This document shows, one piece after another, positions 1 to 5,603 of a stretch of 5,603 nt of DNA (its first letter is position 1; every line of letters begins with the position of its first letter). Location: contig CAMFSS010000162.1 in assembly GCA_945983195.1 (NCBI GenBank), forward strand, positions 1 through 5,603, read 5' to 3'. This stretch comes from an uncultured Prevotellaceae bacterium (GTDB lineage Bacteria; Bacteroidota; Bacteroidia; Bacteroidales; Muribaculaceae). Made by a program: the position numbers and the translations under genes. The notes beneath the pieces were generated by a model. The model had not been told where the DNA came from. It worked only from the letters and a program-made list of their open reading frames with translations, and ran no database searches.

Positions 1-1214
1 TCACCGATGATCGCGCGGAGAAGAGAGTGGGTGTCGGAGAGCAGAATCAGGTTGTTCTCGTTGCGGAAATCACTCACACAGCGGTTGATGTAGACGAGCA
101 GTCCCAATTTGTATATGTTCCCTGTTATGCTCGCCACAAGCATATATTTGTTGATGCGTTTGAGAGCAGCTTTACATATTTCGTTGATTTTATTCTCGAA
201 ATCTTCACCCGGAAGCGGCTCTCCTTTCTTAAGCTTTGTTTTCGACACAAGCGGAGCAAACGCATCGGTGTATTTCACCAGCGTTTTAATGTTGTTTTTG
301 TCGGGTATGTAGTCGGCGGCTGCCGAATTAAGCAGCCAAGCCGATAGCGACCCGGTGGTTTTGCGCACATTGCCGTAGTTGGCATCATCAAATTTCCGGT
401 TGCCTTCGGCTATTAGCCTGCGTATTTCATCAAGCAGGTTCCTTAATTGCTGTTCAAGCTTGGTCTGGAATAGCATTAGTGCACCACGCGAGTCGCTCAG
501 GTAGTCATTCATCTGAGTGTGCACCTTGCGGAATGTTTCCTTGTTGATGATGCCGGCAAGCGAAAAAAGTCCGCTGCCTTTCGAGCTGTATCCCGCTGCT
601 TCCGACATCTGCCTGTTTCCCTCTTTGAATGGATTCCAGTTGCTGTCGCGGGCTTGCTGTTGGGCTGTCACAATGTGCTTGCGCCTGCCAAGCACCTGGG
701 CATACTGCTTGCGGTCGGAACGTATGAGGTTGAGAAAATCATGCACGCCAACGGCAAGCGCATAGTCGTCGTTAAGCTCTATGTCGTAGTCGTAAGGCAG
801 CTCCACCTCAGCGGCAAATGTGCGCAGTATTATCTGGAAAAACGAGTCGATTGTGCTCACATTGAAGTTGGAATAGTCAAAAAGCAGCTCCGTCAGCGCA
901 CGCTTGGCAGCCTGCTTCACCTGCTTCTCTGTAGCCTTGAAAGTCACACACAGCGTTTCCATATAGCCCTTGCTATCGGGCTGTAGTCCGGCAAGCACGG
1001 CAAGTTCCTTCACTATGCGTTGCTTCATCTCATCAGTGGCTTTGTTGGTGAAAGTCACTGCAAGTATATGGCGGTGATATTCGCGCTTGCGTTTCCCCGA
1101 ATAGAGGCGCAGCGTGCCGTTCTCGGTCTTTTCACCGAGAAGCAGCGTTATGTATTCCAGTGCAAGCGTATAGGTCTTTCCCGAGCCTGCCGAAGCCTTG
1201 ATGATGTTGAGCAT
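1..1214 (-). CDS. UvrD/RecB-family helicase (AddA-like exonuclease V beta type), N-terminal part
   Basis: This open frame has no stop from its ATG at 1214 to the left edge (404 codons), so the gene is cut by the window. An in-frame TAA lies 12 bases upstream of the ATG, which fixes the start. The protein opens directly with the ATP-binding motif I, ASAGSGKT (residues 7-14), without a Q-motif region, as in RecB and AddA. Motif Ia follows (AVTFTNKATDEM, 52-63), then a motif Ib/Ic-like segment (NVSTIDSFFQ, 118-127). The visible part ends at ILLSDTHSLL; by family comparison the Walker B motif II should lie soon after, outside the window. Relatives in Bacteroidota are usually about 1,050-1,150 residues and carry a second helicase half and often a C-terminal nuclease domain. 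The expected role is ATP-driven unwinding and resection of double-strand DNA ends in recombinational repair, with a PD-(D/E)XK AddB-like partner that could be encoded further downstream. It is third in the operon, 54 bp after the YciH-like gene. The helicase family is certain; the AddA/RecB-type assignment is a good inference. Confidence 0.93.
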   Translation of the reverse strand, partial: MLNIIKASAGSGKTYTLALEYITLLLGEKTENGTLRLYSGKRKREYHRHILAVTFTNKATDEMKQRIVKELAVLAGLQPDSKGYMETLCVTFKATEKQVKQAAKRALTELLFDYSNFNVSTIDSFFQIILRTFAAEVELPYDYDIELNDDYALAVGVHDFLNLIRSDRKQYAQVLGRRKHIVTAQQQARDSNWNPFKEGNRQMSEAAGYSSKGSGLFSLAGIINKETFRKVHTQMNDYLSDSRGALMLFQTKLEQQLRNLLDEIRRLIAEGNRKFDDANYGNVRKTTGSLSAWLLNSAAADYIPDKNNIKTLVKYTDAFAPLVSKTKLKKGEPLPGEDFENKINEICKAALKRINKYMLVASITGNIYKLGLLVYINRCVSDFRNENNLILLSDTHSLLRAIIG

Positions 1215-1268
1215 AGTTCTGAATTAGGTTTGTAGCGGCGCGACGGTGCATCGCTTCCGCAGTCTTAT

Positions 1269-1622
1269 TCATATAATCCGAGCCTTGAAGCCACGCGCCT
1301 TTAGGAATGTGAGCACCTTGTCGCGGAAATCGCCCTGTATCAGTATCTCGCCGCCCCGTGCCGAGCCTCCCACACCGCAATGCTGCTTCAGCTCCTTTGC
1401 AAGCTGCTTTAGAGCTTCGTCGCTCCCCACAAAGTCAGTGACAAGAGTCACACGCTTGCCGTTGCGGTTGCGCTTGTCGAGCATCACATTGAGCATCTGC
1501 TTCCCCTGCTCTGCAAGTGCATCGGCAGGGGCTTCTGCCGTTTCCTCCGGCTCAGTGGTGGTATCCTCCGGCGTATAGTTGAAAGCTGCGCCAAGGGCGG
1601 CTTTCCAGTCATCTGTTGTCAT
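1269..1622 (-). CDS. YciH/SUI1-family translation initiation factor
   Basis: This 117-residue protein has the SUI1 (eIF1-like) fold signature in its C-terminal half. The basic strand KRNRNGKRVTLV (50-61) leads into TDFVG (62-66), a helix (EALKQLAKELKQHCG, 69-83), the glycine-rich GVGGSARGGEI segment (83-92) and the ending LKARGFKARII (107-117). The first 40 residues are an acidic, Thr/Glu/Ala-rich linker (about 17-36) that is probably disordered, as is common in bacterial members. The length matches bacterial YciH proteins of about 105-120 residues. Family knowledge suggests binding to the 30S subunit and an effect on start-site fidelity or stress translation, but the role in Bacteroidota is not established. 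It lies 51 bp after the phosphoesterase gene and 54 bp before the helicase gene on the same strand, so it is probably cotranscribed with them. No Shine-Dalgarno sequence is visible before the ATG at 1622, which is normal for this phylum. Confidence 0.93.
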   Translation of the reverse strand: MTTDDWKAALGAAFNYTPEDTTTEPEETAEAPADALAEQGKQMLNVMLDKRNRNGKRVTLVTDFVGSDEALKQLAKELKQHCGVGGSARGGEILIQGDFRDKVLTFLKARGFKARII

Positions 1623-1673
1623 ATCACGTGTTTTGAATCTGCTTGATTGGTTTGGTCTATCCCGCGCTTATTC

Positions 1674-2669
1674 TCACTGCTTTGGAGAGAGGTCATCAGG
1701 ATAAGTAATCTCATTGATGATTCTGCCGCCTGCTATGCGTATGTAGGTGTGGAATGAGCGTGAGCCCTCAGTAAGCTCTATCACACGCGCACCGTTGCCG
1801 CCGGGAATGTGGTTGTACACCGTGCCACCGCCCGTGTAGCGTCCGTAGCACAGTGCAATGCTGCGCCAGTTCACCAAATAGTCGTTGATGTGGTCGTGAC
1901 CCACAAATGTCGCAACAATGTCGCCCTGTGAACGCATTGCAGCAAACAAGCCCGAATTAATTTTCGGCGAGCAGGCTGCTTCACCGCGATAGCCCATCAT
2001 CTGTGCATTTTCGTTGCTCACAGCCTCATTGTATTCAGGCAGCGGAATATGGAAAAACGCCATCGAAGGCAGCTTCTTGCCGCCATTGGCTGCTGCAAAG
2101 CCATTGCTGCAAGTTGTGTACCAGCTAATTTGGTCAGGCTTTATCCAGTCATAGTGTTTCAGTTCCTCATCTTTAGTGTAGGAGTGGCTGTCGAAGAAGT
2201 AGAGCACGGCAGCATCCTTATTGGCATCAGCCGATGAAGCCACTGTAAGCACATAATTAGTAACACCGCTCACACCCTCAGTGCTGGTGCTCAAGTTGCC
2301 CGGAAGGGTTTTCAGCAAGTCAAGCAGCTCCTCGCGGCTCATTCCCGACTCGTCGTCGTGGTTGCCGAATGTCACCGCAAATGGCAGCTTGCGCTTAAGC
2401 ACCGGCTCAAGAGCCTTCATATAGCCATCTTTCGCAGGTGCACCGAAAACCAGGTCACCCGTATAGATCACGAGGTCAGGCTTCTCAGCATCAAGCACCT
2501 CATTCATACGCTCGCCGGCAATGTCGCTCGCCGGATTATTGGCAATCCAGTGCACATCAGTAAATTGCACAATCTTGAAAGTCTTGTTCTTCGAAAACCG
2601 AAGCGTCTGCGCCATTGCGCTTATAGCCACAAGCACAATTGCAATAGCAGTAATAGTCGTTCTTTTCAT
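1674..2669 (-). CDS. Secreted calcineurin-like metallophosphoesterase
   Basis: The product has 331 residues and all the metal-binding motifs of the calcineurin-like phosphoesterase fold: DVH (38-40), GD (71-72), GNHD (102-105), a later histidine in FFHIP (H207) and GHDH (257-260). These residues normally hold two metal ions and activate water for phosphoester hydrolysis. The FKIVQFTDVHW start and the late CYGRYTGGG...GARVIEL segment (273-298) resemble the Dcr2-like branch of bacterial and fungal phosphatases. The substrate cannot be read from the sequence. The chosen start at 2669 gives a classic signal peptide, with KR followed by the hydrophobic stretch ITAIAIVLVAISA and a likely cut after AMA (residue 20). 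No lipobox cysteine is present, so a soluble periplasmic or exported protein is expected. The same frame is open for 27 more codons to an ATG at 2750, but that extension covers the predicted promoter and would bury the signal peptide. It is the first gene of a probable three-gene operon. Confidence 0.92.
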   Translation of the reverse strand: MKRTTITAIAIVLVAISAMAQTLRFSKNKTFKIVQFTDVHWIANNPASDIAGERMNEVLDAEKPDLVIYTGDLVFGAPAKDGYMKALEPVLKRKLPFAVTFGNHDDESGMSREELLDLLKTLPGNLSTSTEGVSGVTNYVLTVASSADANKDAAVLYFFDSHSYTKDEELKHYDWIKPDQISWYTTCSNGFAAANGGKKLPSMAFFHIPLPEYNEAVSNENAQMMGYRGEAACSPKINSGLFAAMRSQGDIVATFVGHDHINDYLVNWRSIALCYGRYTGGGTVYNHIPGGNGARVIELTEGSRSFHTYIRIAGGRIINEITYPDDLSPKQ

Positions 2670-2705
2670 ACTTATTCCGTTATTAGCATAATTCAATAAT
2701 AATTG

Positions 2706-2760
2706 CAAAACTACTAAAAAAATTCGTGCAAATCTAATGTAACCACCCAAATTTATTCAA
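2706..2760 (-). promoter_or_regulatory. Predicted Bacteroidota-type promoter for the phosphoesterase operon
   Basis: On the minus strand, TTG (2758-2760) is followed after 21 bases by TAGATTTG (2729-2736). This fits the Bacteroidota consensus TTG-N17-23-TAnnTTTG and would give a leader of about 55 bases before the ATG at 2669. A second perfect -7 match, TAGTTTTG (2706-2713), lies closer to the gene, but its nearest TTG is only 15 bases upstream. One or both may be used. No promoter of this kind was seen between the three downstream genes, which supports one transcript. This is consensus matching only; no start site is proven. Confidence 0.55.
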
Positions 2761-2765
2761 TCCCC

Positions 2766-2786
2766 TTCCAATTAATCCCATTGGAA
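2766..2786. repeat. Small inverted repeat, 7-bp stem
   Basis: TTCCAAT (2766-2772) and ATTGGAA (2780-2786) are perfect inverted copies separated by 7 bases. The site lies just upstream of the predicted -33 element of the phosphoesterase promoter. It could be a binding site for a dimeric regulator or part of the flank of the adjacent palindromic element. A 7-bp repeat in AT-rich DNA can also arise by chance. Confidence 0.35.
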
Positions 2787-2800
2787 CATTTCAAGCCCCA

Positions 2801-2971
2801 TTTAACCCAAATCGGTCATTAGCGTTATGATGATAACTTTTTTATTTTTGAACAGATGTTTTTACGTTTTGAGGGCACAATGGAGGTCCATTGTAACCGA
2901 TAAACGGAAAGACAGATGACAAAAAGAGAATATGTTTGCGCATAACAGTAGAATGACTGATTTGGGTTTAA
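2801..2971. repeat. 171-bp nested palindromic element (MITE-like or insertion-sequence relic)
   Basis: The terminal 20 bases at each end are inverted copies with 18 matches (2801-2820 against 2952-2971; shared core CCCAAATCRGTCATT). After a 2-base offset the symmetry goes on inward: GTTATG 2824-2829 pairs with 2941-2946, TTTTTG 2845-2850 with 2920-2925, and 2861-2869 with 2902-2910 (8 of 9). It closes on a perfect 8-bp hairpin at 2877-2894. All pairs share a centre near 2885-2886, so the stretch is one long imperfect foldback. TTAA occurs inside each end (2802-2805 and 2968-2971) and could be a target duplication, but it is itself part of the repeat. No transposase is encoded. Both strands carry TAnnTTTG-like motifs nearby (plus strand at 2843-2850 and 2931-2938). 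It fits a non-autonomous mobile element best. A structured RNA or the remains of two facing insertion-sequence ends are alternatives. Confidence 0.55.
2877..2894. repeat. Central perfect hairpin of the palindromic element
   Basis: ACAATGGA (2877-2884) and TCCATTGT (2887-2894) form a perfect 8-bp stem with a 2-base spacer. In RNA the tight turn would open one or two pairs. The hairpin sits at the symmetry centre of the 171-bp element, which argues that it belongs to the same structure and is not a chance repeat. Confidence 0.6.
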
Positions 2972-2999
2972 CAAACTTGTTTATAACACTCTTGTTAAA
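2967..2999. repeat. Inverted repeat at the right edge of the palindromic element
   Basis: TTTAACAA (2967-2974) and TTGTTAAA (2992-2999) are perfect 8-bp inverted copies around a 17-base loop. The left arm overlaps the right end of the 171-bp element. CTTGTT also occurs twice in direct orientation (2976-2981 and 2991-2996). The function is unknown. On the minus strand it follows the strong hairpin at 3014-3067 and could add to transcription termination after porN. Confidence 0.4.
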
Positions 3000-3013
3000 T
3001 TCAGAAATATGGG

Positions 3014-3067
3014 CAATAACCACAACGCCCTGCCGGGGATTTCCTTGGCAGGGCGTTGTGGTTATTG
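3014..3067 (-). terminator. Strong perfect hairpin, probable terminator of the por operon
   Basis: The arms 3014-3034 and 3047-3067 are perfectly complementary over 21 bp, with a GC-rich core (ACGCCCTGCC) and AT-rich outer pairs (CAATAACC). The spacer is 12 bases. The stem begins 53 bp past the porN stop and precedes the next promoter on the same strand, which is where a terminator is expected. The bases after the stem on the minus strand (CCCATATTTCTGAATTT) are only moderately T-rich, so it is not a textbook intrinsic terminator. It may instead stabilise the 3' end of the mRNA. On the plus strand the spacer could extend the stem through two G-U and two G-C pairs. Confidence 0.6.
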
Positions 3068-3120
3068 TGTCAGTGTGGAGCTACATCAAAGCAGCGACTT
3101 TCATGAATGGCTGCAACAGC

Positions 3121-4266
3121 CTATCGGCGGCGGCGAACACTACGTGTTGCCGAACTGCTCTTTACCTTCGACTCCTTCACTTTCGACTCCTTTGGCTTCT
3201 TTGCCTTCTCCTTGGTAGCACTACTGCTCTTCTTGGTGCTGCGCTTAGTGCTGCGTTTGGTAGTCGACTTCTTGTTGTCGGCACGCTCCTTTATCACGAG
3301 CGTTGTGTCGTTGGCAAGGCGAGCCTCCTCAAGTGCCTCAAGCGAATCGGCGCGAGCCTGAAGTTCCTCACGAGTAGGCACCCACAGCGTCTTGTCGAAT
3401 GATGTCAGTCGCTTCTCTATGCTGTCCTGTGCTCGCTTGAAGTCATCAGGGTCGGGATACAATTGCATCAGCGAGAGGTTGCGCAGATTCTTCGTCTTGT
3501 AGATCTCACCCTTGTATAGACTCATCTTGAAGAAGTCATCGTAGTTGTAGCGGGCAAGGTTATTGTCGTTGTCGGTAAACACATATTGCTTGGCAAGATA
3601 CGGACGGATTGTCTCATCAAGCTTCACCCAGAACATCGGGTAGCGAACAGGCTCGCCACCAAATTCATCGGTGCGGTGAAGCACAGGGCAAATGGCCTGC
3701 ACACGATGCTGCATCTTGGTTGCCACACGGTCAAACTCCCACTTCTCAATGATGTAGTAGCTGAGCACCTCGTTTGATGGTATGTCGGCATCTTCAATCT
3801 TAAATTTCGGGTGCTTCTCAGTGCTTCCCTTGGCCTCTGTGTAGAGAATGTGGAAGCGGTCGAGCATCTCCTTCACCTTCACCTTGTACTGGTCGGTAAA
3901 TATCTCGCGGCCGTCGAGATACTCATACACCGTAAGCTTGTCGTCGGCTATGAGCTTCATGATGATGCAGAAGAGGTTCATTCCGTCCTGATTCGGCTCC
4001 TCAGGGTAGTAGAGAGCCATATTCTGCTCCTTGCGTAAGTCGAGCTGACGGTAGATTACCTTCATCCACTGCACATCGGCATCGCTCACCTCCTGCTCCT
4101 CGTAGAACGATTGCATTCGGGGTGTCACCTGCGTGCCCTTCTCCTGGTTGCGGTCGCCTGCCTTGCGCTTGCGCACGGTGCTCGATTTCGACTGTTCCTT
4201 TGCCACGGCTCCGGCGGCTGTCGCTGCCACTATCAGTGCTACGGCTATGTATCGAAGTATCTTCAT
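3121..4266 (-). CDS. porN: PorN/GldN, type IX secretion system periplasmic ring protein
   Basis: The product has 381 residues. It has a signal peptide (MKILRYIAVALIVAATAAGAVA, 1-22) and then a typical GldN/PorN body: WMKVIYRQLDL (67-77), ALYYP (84-88), SYYIIEKWEFD (169-179), CPVLHR (193-198), YPMFWVK (209-215) and YKGEIYKTKN (251-260). I recognise these as conserved in PorN of Porphyromonas and GldN of Flavobacterium. In that system PorN joins the lipoprotein PorK in a ring under the outer membrane and contacts the PorM motor. A charged helical stretch (about 275-330) leads into a 50-residue tail (332-381) with about 22 Lys/Arg, 12 Ser and a final RRRR, which I do not recall as part of the core family. 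The start at 4266 was chosen because it gives a clean signal peptide. The frame is also open to ATGs at 4302 and 4332, which would add 12 or 22 residues. The gene follows porM after 90 bp and is probably the last gene of the operon. Confidence 0.95.
   Translation of the reverse strand: MKILRYIAVALIVAATAAGAVAKEQSKSSTVRKRKAGDRNQEKGTQVTPRMQSFYEEQEVSDADVQWMKVIYRQLDLRKEQNMALYYPEEPNQDGMNLFCIIMKLIADDKLTVYEYLDGREIFTDQYKVKVKEMLDRFHILYTEAKGSTEKHPKFKIEDADIPSNEVLSYYIIEKWEFDRVATKMQHRVQAICPVLHRTDEFGGEPVRYPMFWVKLDETIRPYLAKQYVFTDNDNNLARYNYDDFFKMSLYKGEIYKTKNLRNLSLMQLYPDPDDFKRAQDSIEKRLTSFDKTLWVPTREELQARADSLEALEEARLANDTTLVIKERADNKKSTTKRSTKRSTKKSSSATKEKAKKPKESKVKESKVKSSSATRSVRRRR
3160..3192 (-). repeat. 15-bp tandem repeat in the porN tail
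   Basis: The codons for KESKVKESKVK (residues 359-369) form two 15-bp units plus one extra lysine codon. The units differ only at third codon positions (AAA/AAG for Lys and GTG/GTA for Val). This suggests that the tail grew by slippage or duplication in frame. Confidence 0.7.
3232..3258 (-). repeat. 12-bp codon repeat in the porN tail
   Basis: The codons for KRSTKRSTK (residues 337-345) repeat a four-codon unit, K-R-S-T, twice. The Thr codon differs (ACT against ACC) and the Lys codon differs (AAA against AAG). Together with the 15-bp repeat further on, it shows that the basic tail is low-complexity sequence that expands in whole codons. Confidence 0.6.
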
Positions 4267-4356
4267 AATGCGATTATATTTTCTTAGTTCTAATTGTTTC
4301 ATTTTTCCGTGGCAGCAAAACATCTTGTACAAAGAATGTCGGCTTGCCTCGGCTTT

Positions 4357-5603
4357 TTAGTTCACTATCACCTCCATCGGAGCGATTGTGCGCTCAATTC
4401 CATCGGGTCCCACAGCACGCACACGCGATATGTAGAAACGCTTGCCGCGCGAAAGACGGCGGAAACTGCTTCGCTGGCGTTCCGAGAATTTGTCGCCCTG
4501 CGACACCTCAGGTATGGCGTTGCCCATCGAGTCGAAGAACACCGTCTCAAAGCTCAGCACCTTGTATGCCACATTCAGCATGTCATCGTCGATAGCTGCC
4601 GATATTCCTTCGGCTTGGAGCAGAAGCGTCTTTGAGAACGGCTTGCCTCCCTTGTATCGCTCAGGATTGCCTTTGGCATCGGTATAGGCGATGTATGGCA
4701 TTGGATCGGGCAGCTTGCGCACACGGAATGTGGTCGATGCCACCTTCTGCGACACACCGTCGATGGTTGCCGTCACAGTCACCACTGCCTCTGCTCCCAC
4801 CTTGGTTGGACGTGCCACCCAATTGTCGCCGCTGCGTGTGAGCGTACCGTTGGTCATCGTGGCTGAAATGGCATTGTTGGGAATACCGGGCACTGCAATT
4901 GAAATGGGGTTGGCAATGCCGGCATAGAGCACGTTCATCATCGTTGCCGAAATTGTTGCCATTGGCTCAATCACCGTGTACGACGACTTGAATTCGTGGC
5001 GCGACACTGTGCCGTCGCCATGCGGCACCTCAATGTAGCCTGAGTAGTCAAACAATCCCGCCTTTCCGGTTCCCACCTGATAGAGTCCGCGGTCGTTGCT
5101 GAGCTGTGTGCCGTTAACGTACACATTCGGACGCTGTGTGGTGTCGACTGCTGCAAGCACTATGCTTGCCGAGTATTTGCTGCCCCGCATCACTATGCGC
5201 GAGTCGGGAATCACAAAGGCATCTACCTGGTTCACGCGAATATCGCCAATGTCGATGTTTGTCAGCAGCGTGTTGAGCACCTCACCCTCCACATAGAGGA
5301 GGTCGTTCTGCATTTTGCTCAGAAGTGTCACGGCTGCCACCACAGGCATATTCTCAAAGAGGTTCTCCTCCCACGATTTTGCGTCGATATTGCCTGCCGA
5401 CTTCTTCACCTGAGTGGCAAGCACACGGCGTATGTTGGTAATCTTGGTCGTATCTGTAATGTGCGAGCACGAAAAGTCGCTGTAGGCGTTGATGCGCTGC
5501 TTCAGTTCCTGCCCCTTGCCTGTGGTAGGCGCAAGCATCAACACTGCTGCCGATTCCAGGTCGTCGAGGATCGTGCTGTTGTCCACAGCGGCATCGCTGC
5601 CGT
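4357..5603 (-). CDS. porM: PorM/GldM, type IX secretion motor protein, C-terminal part
   Basis: The frame is open from the right edge to the TAA at 4357, giving 414 residues of a protein whose start is outside the window. Porphyromonas PorM has about 515 residues, so roughly the first 100-120, with the single membrane helix, are missing. Recognisable family segments are KSWEENLFENMPVVAAVTLL (75-94), GEVLNTLLTNIDIGD (106-120), VDTTQRPNVYVNG (152-164), EPMATISATMMNVLYAGI (212-229), ISIAVPGIPNNAIS (233-246), WVARPTKVG (261-269), FFDSMGNAIPEVS (355-367) and GPDGIER..PMEVIVN at the end. By comparison with known PorM structures these cover the end of the helical domain D1, two Ig-like domains and the C-terminal domain D4. 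PorM spans the periplasm, is driven by proton flow with PorL, and passes torque to the PorK/PorN ring, which powers T9SS export. The GTG at 5586 is an internal valine codon, not the start. Confidence 0.96.
   Translation of the reverse strand, partial: GSDAAVDNSTILDDLESAAVLMLAPTTGKGQELKQRINAYSDFSCSHITDTTKITNIRRVLATQVKKSAGNIDAKSWEENLFENMPVVAAVTLLSKMQNDLLYVEGEVLNTLLTNIDIGDIRVNQVDAFVIPDSRIVMRGSKYSASIVLAAVDTTQRPNVYVNGTQLSNDRGLYQVGTGKAGLFDYSGYIEVPHGDGTVSRHEFKSSYTVIEPMATISATMMNVLYAGIANPISIAVPGIPNNAISATMTNGTLTRSGDNWVARPTKVGAEAVVTVTATIDGVSQKVASTTFRVRKLPDPMPYIAYTDAKGNPERYKGGKPFSKTLLLQAEGISAAIDDDMLNVAYKVLSFETVFFDSMGNAIPEVSQGDKFSERQRSSFRRLSRGKRFYISRVRAVGPDGIERTIAPMEVIVN

Noticed and set aside
519..986. 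Plus-strand open frame of 155 codons opposite the helicase gene
   Set aside because: The minus strand encodes continuous UvrD-family sequence across the whole stretch, with conserved motifs. The plus-strand frame is a shadow caused by codon bias.
2358..2699. Plus-strand open frame of 113 codons opposite the phosphoesterase gene
   Set aside because: It lies over the conserved metal-binding motifs and signal peptide of the minus-strand gene and has no recognisable features of its own.
2670..2750. N-terminal extension of the phosphoesterase by 27 residues from an ATG at 2750
   Set aside because: It overlaps the best promoter match and would place a signal peptide in the middle of the protein. 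The ATG at 2669 starts a textbook signal peptide.
2670..3120. tRNA, CRISPR array or toxin-antitoxin pair in the intergenic region
   Set aside because: No cloverleaf with a CCA-adjacent acceptor stem, no regularly spaced direct repeats and no credible pair of small open frames were seen. The inverted repeats account for the visible structure.
2932..3402. Plus-strand open frame of 156 codons reaching from the intergenic region into porN
   Set aside because: More than half lies antisense to porN, and it runs through both arms of the 21-bp hairpin. The translation has no recognisable domain, and its leucine-rich part is the complement of the Lys/Ser-rich PorN tail.
5584..5586. GTG as the start codon of porM
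   Set aside because: The frame stays open to the window edge, and the protein aligns with PorM well upstream of this point in family comparison. It is an internal valine codon.

Overview
The window looks like chromosomal DNA from a member of the Bacteroidales (phylum Bacteroidota). The evidence is a PorM/GldM and PorN/GldN pair of the type IX secretion system (T9SS), Bacteroidota-type promoter elements (TTG ... TAnnTTTG), the lack of Shine-Dalgarno sequences before the starts, and a RecB/AddA-like helicase of the type found in this phylum. The moderate GC content and protein divergence fit a gut or host-associated family such as Muribaculaceae or a relative, but the family cannot be fixed from this window. 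Every protein gene is on the minus strand, so transcription runs from right to left.

Right part (5603 to 3121): the C-terminal 414 residues of PorM/GldM, whose start lies beyond the window, followed after 90 bp by a complete PorN/GldN. In the known system PorL/PorM form the inner-membrane, proton-driven motor and PorK/PorN form the periplasmic ring under the outer membrane. This is therefore the end of a porKLMN-type operon. PorN ends in an unusual 50-residue Lys/Ser/Arg tail built partly from short tandem codon repeats.

Middle (3120 to 2670): about 450 bp without a credible gene but rich in inverted repeats. A perfect 21-bp hairpin lies 53 bp past porN and probably ends the operon. Next to it is a 171-bp self-complementary element (2801-2971) made of nested inverted repeats around one centre, which resembles a MITE or insertion-sequence relic. 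Smaller hairpins flank it on both sides. A promoter for the next operon lies at the left edge.

Left part (2669 to 1): three genes with gaps of 51 and 54 bp that look like one operon. They encode a secreted calcineurin-like metallophosphoesterase, a YciH/SUI1-family translation factor, and the N-terminal 404 residues of a RecB/AddA-like UvrD-family helicase that runs off the left edge. The functional link between these three is not obvious. Most of the window is ordinary housekeeping sequence. The parts that deserve a second look are the palindromic intergenic element and the PorN tail.
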